12,540 nucleotides of DNA from Opitutaceae bacterium. GTDB lineage: Bacteria > Verrucomicrobiota > Verrucomicrobiia > Opitutales > Opitutaceae. Location of the stretch: contig RGAX01000065.1 in assembly GCA_009919985.1 (NCBI GenBank), positions 1 through 12,540 on the forward strand. The letters are read 5' to 3'. A program made the translations under genes and the position numbers. Below, one piece after another: positions 1 through 6,172 of the stretch. Each line of letters begins with the position of its first letter. The first letter of the stretch is position 1. Below the pieces are notes generated by a model. It ran no database searches. It was not told the DNA's origin and worked only from the letters and a program-made list of their open reading frames with translations.

Positions 1-1
1 C

Positions 2-439
2 TATCGCGACGTCGACCGGCCCACCGACGTTGCCGACTGGATCGCGCGGCCGCTCGTGATGGGTGGCCATCAACCGGAACTGTTTCATCCCGGCGTGTGG
101 CTGAAGAACTTTGCAATCGATGCCTACGCCAGGCGACTGGGCGGCACCGCGATCAACCTGGTCGTCGACACCGACCGCTGTGCATCGACGAGCGTCGGCG
201 TGCCCGTGGGCTCGCCGCGCGAGGCGCATCTCGAACAGGTCGCGTTCGACGGTCCCGCGCCGGAGATGGCGTGGGAGGAGCGCGGCATCGTTGATGCCGA
301 CCTCTTCAAGCATCGTGAGGGCGCGAGCCAGGGCGTCGCGACGCGAGATGTTCTCGTGGATGAGGAGTGGCTCGATGATTTGCTCGCTGACTCGCAGGAA
401 CGGATTAAGCGAAGTCATCGGATCCTGGAAGATCATTGA
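2..439 (+). CDS. Fragment of a conserved GHQPELFHPGVW-motif protein, broken at its 3' side
   Basis: The frame is open from the window edge, so the true start lies outside. It reads YRDV, then GHQPELFHPGVWLKNF (about 62-109), then INLVVDTD and EERGIVDADLF (to about 307). I recall this motif order from large uncharacterised proteins of planctomycetes and related bacteria; that is memory, not a search, and the function is unknown to me. The frame continues to a TGA at 437-439, but everything after about 307 is antisense to the ABC ATPase gene on the other strand, so the tail is almost certainly not native. Those family proteins are, as I recall, several hundred residues long, so this is a short internal piece. 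GC is about 68% over 1-300 against about 60% just to the right, which fits a different origin for the two sides. Confidence 0.5.
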   Translation, partial: YRDVDRPTDVADWIARPLVMGGHQPELFHPGVWLKNFAIDAYARRLGGTAINLVVDTDRCASTSVGVPVGSPREAHLEQVAFDGPAPEMAWEERGIVDADLFKHREGASQGVATRDVLVDEEWLDDLLADSQERIKRSHRILEDH

Positions 440-715
440 GACGCGCTTGCCGCGGATGGAGCGGGCTTGGCGGGGCGAGCAATTTAGAAGGTCGATGCCG
501 TCAAAGATAGCGGTGCCGCTGACGATACGGCCGGGGGGCTGAGGGATGAGCCCCATGATCGAGTAGCAGGTAACGGATTTGCCCGATCCTGATTCGCCGA
601 CGATGCCTAGCGTCTCTCCGCGCTCGACGCTAAAACTCACACCGTCGACTGCGCGGTAAATGCCATTGCGCGTGTGGAAATGAGTGCGGAGATCTTGGAC
701 GTTTAGGAGGGGCAC
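284..715 (-). CDS. Peptide/nickel-type ABC transporter ATP-binding protein (DppD/OppD-like), truncated
   Basis: This is the ATPase subunit of a dipeptide/oligopeptide importer, which hydrolyses ATP at the inner face of the membrane. From the GTG at 715 it reads VPLLNVQDLRTHF, then YRAVDGVSF, Walker A GESGSGKS (residues 40-47), the GLIP segment typical of this subfamily, and the Q-loop MIFQDPMTSLNP (Gln97). The normal continuation after MLEEVGINDA would be YPHEFSGGMRQR with the ABC signature, Walker B and the C-terminal oligopeptide-binding extension. All of that is missing: the frame stays open to the window edge but encodes unrelated sequence antisense to the left-hand gene fragment. The start is uncertain. 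GTG 715 fits family N-termini; a TTG at 757 overlaps the TGA of the upstream acyltransferase fusion (TTGA) and would imply coupling. As written, the protein cannot be a working ATPase. Confidence 0.82.
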
Positions 716-753
716 GGCAGTGGGCTTGAGTGGGGCGTGGGTTGAGGCGCGAG

Positions 754-2676
754 TCAAACCGTTGGCGGATATGCTGATTGCTCGGGCGCGAACGATAATT
801 TTTTTTTCACCGCCGTAATGACGCTAGCTGGCGTGAGATCGATGAGCGCGCCGCCGCCGGTCGGCGCGCAATCAGGTGGTTGCATGATGTGCGCGGGGGT
901 GGCGTATACCGGCCCGGTACGAACGGGATTCGTGGGGCCAAAAAGTGCGATGAGTGGGACGCCTAGGGCGTTGGCAAGATGCATGCCGCCGGTGTCGTTG
1001 GTCACCAACAGGCGGGAGGCGCTGAGGTGTTTAACGTAGGTCGGAAGATCGGTGCGGCCGGCGAGATTGGTGACTCGCGCGGAATCAAACCCGGCGGCAA
1101 TTTCATTCGTGATCGCGGCGTCGCGGGCGGTGCCGAAAAGTTCAAATGAAGCTTCGGGCAATCCGGCGATCAGAGCGCGCCAATGCGCGATGGGCCAGCG
1201 TTTCGCGGGGGTGTTTTCGGAGCCGGGAATCAGCCCGATCCGACTGCTGGGCGAAGCGAGATGGGCGAGAAGCGCGGAACGATCCAGGGCGCACGCGAGT
1301 CCGAAATGTCGTAGGAATTTTTCCCATAACTCGAGTTGGTGATGCGTCTTTTCGTCGAAGTCGGCGGGGACTTGATATGTGTGCGTCAGCAGTGGGCGGG
1401 AGCGTCCGGGTCGCAGTAGGCCAAAGCGTTGCGGGCTGCGCATGAGCCAAGCTTCGAGATCGCCGCGCAGTGAGTTGGTGAAAAGCAAAACGACGTCAGG
1501 ATAGCGCGCGCGCATACGCCAGAAATGCAGAAAATAGCCGGCGCCACGCGCTGGCAGGGCTTCGAGATGATCGGCGACGTGCCAGTCGCGAAGCAGAGGC
1601 AAAAAGGCGCGAGCGGCGATGAGCGTGATTTCGGCGTCCGGTCGGGACTGGCGCAGCGCGCGGAGCAGTGGCAACGCCATTACGACGTCACCGAGCCAGT
1701 TCGGAAGCCGGATAAAAATGCGCGTGCGGCGAGGCAGCGCGGTTAATGAGCGCGCAGCGAGGTCGGCGGCGAGAAGATCGCGTTTGGCTGCTAGCCGGAA
1801 GCGTGCGGCAGGTATGTCTTGATTGCGCCAACGATCATGCGACCAGAGCCAAGAGGCGCAAAGGTTGTCGTCGTTAGTAAGAAGCCGTTCTAGCCAACGG
1901 TTAAGCGCGAGCGTGACTCCGGCTGTCGTGTTGTCGTGTGAAAGAATCGAGCAGCCGATCTCCACGCGCCAAAAGCCGAGACGCCGTGGAAAAATACCAT
2001 ATACGCGCGCGGAAAATTTTTCGGCCATCAAGCCCGGTAATTCGGTGGTCGAGCATACGCGGCCAAAGAGCGTCGTGAGAGCGCCCTGCAATCCGGCGTT
2101 TTGATCGAACAACAACCCGATTATGCCCTGGCGTCGTAAAATCTTGAGCCCTTCGGCGAAACCTTGTTTCCGCGAAAGCAGTTTCATACCGAAGCGTTCG
2201 CGAGATTTGACGATAAACGCGTTGGCGGTGGGATTATCGAGCGGACGGAAAATCGTCCCGAATTCCGGAAACGGTCCTGGAATGATCAGTGGCTGGGCGG
2301 TTTGAACTTCCCAATAGGCAATATGGGGCGAGCAGATCAACGTTGCCGCCGGATTTGCGCGGTGACCGGCGTAAGCCTCTAAAAGTGCTGGCGAAGCGCG
2401 CACAATCGTACGCAAGCGCGCTTCGTCGAGAAACGGCGTCGCTAGTGATAATAGACCGGTTTCGATCAACCGGCGGAAACTTTCCCGGGCTATCGCCCGG
2501 TGCCAGGCTGCCGGGTGCTGGGGGAAGGCGTGGTGGAGATTGGAAAGGGCCAGACGACGCCGGCGGGGTAGGCCAAAATACAGCGCATCTCCGAGCCTCG
2601 CCGAGAGCAGGCGGAGCAGGGCTTCAGGCGTATGAGCGATGAGCCAACCGAGAGTCTGGAGCAGAAGAGTGAGCAC
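754..2676 (-). CDS. Fusion of lipid A lauroyl/myristoyl acyltransferase (LpxL/HtrB-like) and family 9 glycosyltransferase (heptosyltransferase-like)
   Basis: A 640-residue protein with two complete enzyme domains. Residues ~1-300 match the LpxL/HtrB family, which transfers a secondary acyl chain to lipid A. Seen are a hydrophobic N-terminus, NLHHAFP, the catalytic H-X4-E in SPHIAYWE (His118/Glu123), FRPLDNP (143-149), LLFDQNAG (188-195) and WSHDRWR (278-284). Residues ~317-640 match family 9 glycosyltransferases such as heptosyltransferase WaaF/WaaC: RLPNWLGDVV (323-332), GSENTPAKRWP (485-495), NDTGGMHLA (560-568) and LFGPTNPVRTGP (579-590). A short Ala/Arg/Leu-rich linker (~290-316) joins them with no internal stop. 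Both activities belong to LPS assembly on the cytoplasmic face of the inner membrane. The start is a GTG with no visible Shine-Dalgarno; no ATG is available in frame upstream, and the N-terminus fits the family. Acceptor and donor specificity cannot be read from sequence. Confidence 0.93.
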   Translation of the reverse strand: MLTLLLQTLGWLIAHTPEALLRLLSARLGDALYFGLPRRRRLALSNLHHAFPQHPAAWHRAIARESFRRLIETGLLSLATPFLDEARLRTIVRASPALLEAYAGHRANPAATLICSPHIAYWEVQTAQPLIIPGPFPEFGTIFRPLDNPTANAFIVKSRERFGMKLLSRKQGFAEGLKILRRQGIIGLLFDQNAGLQGALTTLFGRVCSTTELPGLMAEKFSARVYGIFPRRLGFWRVEIGCSILSHDNTTAGVTLALNRWLERLLTNDDNLCASWLWSHDRWRNQDIPAARFRLAAKRDLLAADLAARSLTALPRRTRIFIRLPNWLGDVVMALPLLRALRQSRPDAEITLIAARAFLPLLRDWHVADHLEALPARGAGYFLHFWRMRARYPDVVLLFTNSLRGDLEAWLMRSPQRFGLLRPGRSRPLLTHTYQVPADFDEKTHHQLELWEKFLRHFGLACALDRSALLAHLASPSSRIGLIPGSENTPAKRWPIAHWRALIAGLPEASFELFGTARDAAITNEIAAGFDSARVTNLAGRTDLPTYVKHLSASRLLVTNDTGGMHLANALGVPLIALFGPTNPVRTGPVYATPAHIMQPPDCAPTGGGALIDLTPASVITAVKKKLSFAPEQSAYPPTV

Positions 2677-2773
2677 GCGCGCGGGATTTGGCTTTGATTT
2701 TGGCCGGAAAAGACCATCAAACGTAACCCTCGCGCAGTTAAAAGCAGATTCTCTTTCAAACGGCGCCTATCGC

Positions 2774-3733
2774 ATGACCGAACTTCTCATCATCAAGCCC
2801 TCATCCCTCGGCGACATCGTGCACGGCCTCCAGGTCGCCACGACGCTAAAGGCGCAGTGCAAAGATCTGCGTATTTCGTGGATCGTGCGTGAGATGTTCG
2901 CGCCCTTGGTGCGCATCTGCGATGCGGTCGACCAAGTTTATATTTTCGAGCGCACTGGTGGGGCGAAGTCGTTTCTCAAGCTCATGCGCGAGGTTCGTAA
3001 GACGAAGTTTGACTACGTTTTCGATTTTCAAGGCCTGCTCCGCACTGGGCTTATGACCAAGCGTGCCTTGGCCAAGAAAAAAATCGGGCGTACCGATGCG
3101 CGCGAGATGGCGGGCATTTTTTACGACGAAAAAGTACCCTTGCCCCCAGACGGGCGTCGCAGCCACGCACTCGATATTTTACTGCAGTTTTGCCCCGTGC
3201 TCGGTGTAAAAGCGGAACTCAGTGGCACGGTGAAATTTCGCGAGGCCGAGAGCTTGAATCTAAAATTCGCCGATGGACGTGGAGGCGCGAAACCGATTTT
3301 GATGTTTCCTGACAGTCGCCGCGTGGAGAAACGCTGGGGTGGATTCAAGCAGCTCACTGAAATGATCTTAAAGGAAGATCGTTCGCGCAAAGTTGTTTGG
3401 GCAGGAAGCAATTATTTACCCGATCGAAATTCGTTTTCGCCGAATCAATTTCTTAATCTCACGGGTAACACTAGCCTCGTTTCGCTGCCGGCCCTGATTC
3501 GTCGGGCGGACTGGGTGATCACCAATGACAGCGGCCCGATGCATCTCGCGGCGGCTCAAGGTGTGCGCACTTTTGGTATTTTCGGTCCGACTGATCCGCG
3601 ACTTTTTGGCCCGTACCCATTGAATGGCCCGACGAATTTTGTGATTCAGGCGCCTGTCGGTGACCTCAAGCTGCTCCCGGTCAAAGATGTTTACGCGCGC
3701 CTTGAACGTGCGCGTGCTCGTTTCATCCGCTGA
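2774..3733 (+). CDS. Family 9 glycosyltransferase, lipopolysaccharide heptosyltransferase (WaaC-like)
   Basis: A 319-residue GT9 enzyme, the usual length for ADP-heptose:LPS heptosyltransferases, which add heptose to the Kdo-lipid A inner core. It opens with LIIKPSSLGDIVHGL (residues 5-19), the family N-terminal loop with catalytic-region Asp14. Later come DFQGLLRTGL (84-93), FPDSRRVEKRW (178-188), the nucleotide-binding NDSGPMHLA (251-259) and FGPTDPRLFGP (270-280). The first domain resembles heptosyltransferase I more than II, but sugar specificity is inference. The frame is open 45 codons upstream to an ATG at 2639, but that extension runs across the divergent gap and into the neighbouring gene's start and matches nothing in the family, so I chose 2774. 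It is head-to-head with the acyltransferase-GT9 fusion and 22 bases upstream of serS, probably at the front of the same transcript. Confidence 0.92.
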   Translation: MTELLIIKPSSLGDIVHGLQVATTLKAQCKDLRISWIVREMFAPLVRICDAVDQVYIFERTGGAKSFLKLMREVRKTKFDYVFDFQGLLRTGLMTKRALAKKKIGRTDAREMAGIFYDEKVPLPPDGRRSHALDILLQFCPVLGVKAELSGTVKFREAESLNLKFADGRGGAKPILMFPDSRRVEKRWGGFKQLTEMILKEDRSRKVVWAGSNYLPDRNSFSPNQFLNLTGNTSLVSLPALIRRADWVITNDSGPMHLAAAQGVRTFGIFGPTDPRLFGPYPLNGPTNFVIQAPVGDLKLLPVKDVYARLERARARFIR

Positions 3734-3755
3734 TTTTTACTAAACCTATTTTCCA

Positions 3756-5024
3756 ATGCTCGACCCAAAACTTATTCGCGAAACACCTGATCTGGTTCGC
3801 GCCGCCCTTGCTAAAAAACACCTTAAGGTCGATCTCGACGCGGTGCTCGCCGTCGATGCGGCTTGGCGCGCTCAACTCCAAGAAGTCGAGCAGTTGCGCA
3901 GCACGCAGAAGGCTGCCAACACCGCGATGGCTGCCTTGCCCAAGGGCTCGCCTGAATTCATCGCCAAAGTCCAGGAGATGAAGGCGGTATCCGCCCAGGC
4001 AAAAGAGCGTGAAACTCAGCTCAAAGAGACGGAGGAAAAATTCCGTCAGGCGATGCTTTCGCTGCCCAATCTGCCGCACGCCTCCGTGCCCGAGGGACGC
4101 ACGCCCGAGGATAATGTCGTTTTTTCGCTCCACGGTTCGCACGATGAACCCAAGCCCCACGCTCTGCCGCATTGGGAGATTCCTGGCTTTGAGAAACTTT
4201 TTGATTTCGCCCGAGGCGCTAAGGTCACGGGGGCCGGTTTTCCATTCTACGTCGGCGACGGTGCACGAATTGTCCGGGCGCTGTTGCATTTCTTTTTGGA
4301 TGAGAACGCCAAGGCGGGTTACACGGAAGTTTCGCCGCCTATTTTCGTGAACGCCGAGAGCGCCACGGCCACTGGACAATTGCCCGATAAAGAAGGTCAA
4401 ATGTACGAGACCTCGGATCCGTTGTACGCCGTCCCCACCGCTGAGGTCCCGCTCACAAATTTCTTCCGCGATGAAATCGTCGAGGAAAGTGCGCTCCCAA
4501 TTTATCGCTGCGCCTACACGCCGTGTTTCCGACGCGAAGCCGGCAGCTACGGCAAAGATGTGCGCGGGCTCAATCGCTTGCATCAATTCGACAAAGTCGA
4601 ACTGTTAAAATGGGTCCATCCATCAACGAGTTACGACGAACTCGACAAGTTGCGCGGTGATGCCGAGCGCTTGTTGCAGAAGCTGGGTCTTTCCTACCGC
4701 GTATTGCTAATGTGTGGTGGTGACGTGGGCTTCGCGCAGGCGAAAAAATATGATCTCGAAGTCTGGTCCGCCGGACAGAAGCGCTGGCTCGAAGTTTCGA
4801 GCTGTTCGAATTTCGAGGCGTTTCAAGCTCGCCGCGCGCAGATTCGTTTCCGCGCGAAGGAGAACGGTAAACCCGAGCTCGTGCATACAATCAACGGCTC
4901 GGCCTTGGCCGTACCACGCGTACTTGCGGCGTTGCTTGAAAATAACCTTCAGCCGGATGGTCGCGTGAAAATCCCAGCGGCATTGGTGCCTTATTTCGGC
5001 AAAGAGTATCTTAGCTTTGCCTGA
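3756..5024 (+). CDS. serS: Seryl-tRNA synthetase
   Basis: A class II aminoacyl-tRNA synthetase that charges tRNA-Ser (and tRNA-Sec where present) with serine in the cytoplasm. At 422 residues it is full length. Residues ~1-110 form the family's N-terminal coiled-coil arm (MLDPKLIRETPDLVRAALAK, then a charged helical stretch rich in Gln, Glu and Lys). The catalytic core shows TAEVPL (228-233), motif 2 FRREAGSYGKDVRGL (258-272), GGDVGFAQAKKYDLEVW (321-337), SSCSNFEAFQARR (348-360) and motif 3 NGSALAVPR (380-388). All key serine- and ATP-binding stretches appear intact. The start at 3756 gives the standard N-terminus; there is no Shine-Dalgarno, only an A/T-rich leader. It sits 22 bases after the heptosyltransferase stop and 37 bases before tilS. 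Confidence 0.98.
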   Translation: MLDPKLIRETPDLVRAALAKKHLKVDLDAVLAVDAAWRAQLQEVEQLRSTQKAANTAMAALPKGSPEFIAKVQEMKAVSAQAKERETQLKETEEKFRQAMLSLPNLPHASVPEGRTPEDNVVFSLHGSHDEPKPHALPHWEIPGFEKLFDFARGAKVTGAGFPFYVGDGARIVRALLHFFLDENAKAGYTEVSPPIFVNAESATATGQLPDKEGQMYETSDPLYAVPTAEVPLTNFFRDEIVEESALPIYRCAYTPCFRREAGSYGKDVRGLNRLHQFDKVELLKWVHPSTSYDELDKLRGDAERLLQKLGLSYRVLLMCGGDVGFAQAKKYDLEVWSAGQKRWLEVSSCSNFEAFQARRAQIRFRAKENGKPELVHTINGSALAVPRVLAALLENNLQPDGRVKIPAALVPYFGKEYLSFA

Positions 5025-5061
5025 TCGCTTGGTGGAGTAGTAGCGCCCCATTTTTTCGACC

Positions 5062-6126
5062 ATGAAGAGCCGCCCGACTTTATCGCAGCGGCGCGCGGGG
5101 CTTCTTGGCGTGGTGATTCCCCGAGAACATTTACAGCCTGCAGTGTTGGCCTGGGCGGCTGCACGTGCTCCGCGTGAGCGCTGGGGTGTGGCGCTTTCAG
5201 GCGGGGCTGACTCGGTAGCGTTGCTGTTGTTGCTATGGGCGCATTGGCCGGAGCGGCGCGGGCGATTGGTGGCGTTTCATTTTGACCATCGGTTGCGGGG
5301 CGCCGAGTCGCACTTAGATGCCGTATTTTGTCGACGTTTGTGTGCGGGCTTAGGCGTGCCTTTGGTTACGGGGTATTGGGCGCAGCCGTTGAAAACGGCC
5401 GGCGAGGCCGCGGGGCGCGCCGCCCGATTTGATTTTTTTGAAGACGCGATGCGGCTGCGACGGATGAAGGTGCTTTGGCTCGGTCATCAGCAGGATGATG
5501 TGGCCGAATCAATGTTGATGCGACTTGCGCGCGGAAGTGGATCAGCGGGTTTAGCTGCGCCGCGGGCGATACACGAACACCTAGCAGGTCGGATTCATGT
5601 GCGACCGTTGTTAACGTTGAAAAAGGCGGAAGTGTGCGCGGCGTTGCTCAAAGCCGGTGTCCCTTGGCGAGAAGATCCCAGTAACTCGGGCGAAGCTTTC
5701 TTTCGTAATCGAGTCAGGAAAACGGTGGTGCCAATCTGGTGTGATGCCGCGGGCCGGGATGCTTTGGCGGGCGCGGCTTTATCGCGACAATTACTGGAAG
5801 AGGACGATGTGGCGCTGGAGCGCTGGGTCGATCGAATCGGGGCAATCAACGCGGCTGGGAGTTTGAACTTGGCGCGCTTGCGTGACATGCCGCGGGCGGT
5901 CGTGCGGCGGGCATTGCATCGCTGGTTGGCGCGGCAAGCTGAGCGCTTTGAACTCTCACGGCAGGCGTTTGAGCTTTTGCTGGCAGCTACCGAGCGAGGA
6001 GAGCCGACGCGGCAGAGTCTGGGTTTGTCCGCTTTTGCGGTGATCAACAAAGGCCGTTTGTCGTTGCAAAAACGAGTTTTGGGGCGGCTTGAATCCAGGC
6101 GCCTTTTTCCAAGGCGGTTCAATTGA
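5062..6126 (+). CDS. tilS: tRNA(Ile)-lysidine synthetase, short form
   Basis: TilS converts cytidine 34 of the tRNA-Ile (CAU anticodon) to lysidine using ATP and lysine, so that the tRNA reads AUA. The PP-loop ATPase motif SGGADS is at residues 46-51, followed by HFDHRLRG (73-80), GHQQDDVAES (141-150), RPLL (181-184), WREDPSN (202-208) and RNRVR (215-219), all in the order expected. The rest (~225-354) is a helical, Arg/Leu-rich segment where the TilS substrate-binding domain normally lies. At 354 residues it is shorter than the ~430-residue E. coli enzyme and seems to lack the far C-terminal tRNA-binding domain, as some short TilS proteins naturally do. ATG 5062 is the first possible in-frame start because a TAG lies in frame a few codons upstream. 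It lies between serS and ftsH with gaps of 37 and 46 bases. Confidence 0.95.
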   Translation: MKSRPTLSQRRAGLLGVVIPREHLQPAVLAWAAARAPRERWGVALSGGADSVALLLLLWAHWPERRGRLVAFHFDHRLRGAESHLDAVFCRRLCAGLGVPLVTGYWAQPLKTAGEAAGRAARFDFFEDAMRLRRMKVLWLGHQQDDVAESMLMRLARGSGSAGLAAPRAIHEHLAGRIHVRPLLTLKKAEVCAALLKAGVPWREDPSNSGEAFFRNRVRKTVVPIWCDAAGRDALAGAALSRQLLEEDDVALERWVDRIGAINAAGSLNLARLRDMPRAVVRRALHRWLARQAERFELSRQAFELLLAATERGEPTRQSLGLSAFAVINKGRLSLQKRVLGRLESRRLFPRRFN

Positions 6127-6172
6127 CTTATCTCGGCGGAACATACACGTTTCGCTAACAGTCCCTAAAGAA

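Noticed and set aside
307..439. The tail of the left-hand forward frame as a real C-terminus
   Set aside because: It is exactly antisense to the conserved Q-loop region of the ABC ATPase, so the encoded residues are very unlikely to be native.
2639..2773. Upstream start adding 45 residues to the stand-alone heptosyltransferase
   Set aside because: The extension overlaps the divergent gene's start and the family begins at the LLIIKPSSLGD strand encoded just after ATG 2774.
3723..4586. A 287-codon open frame on the reverse strand
   Set aside because: It lies wholly antisense to serS, has no recognisable domain, and mirrors the forward codon pattern; serS is certain, so this is a shadow.
5595..6122. 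A 175-codon reverse frame and similar long frames antisense to tilS and ftsH (for example 6592-7170)
   Set aside because: Arg/Ser/Ala-rich composition typical of antisense to GC-rich genes, no motifs, and full overlap with well-supported genes.
6089..6172. Upstream start adding 28 residues to FtsH and overlapping tilS
   Set aside because: The added residues do not resemble an FtsH N-terminus, while MSEPDNNKK followed by TM1 does.
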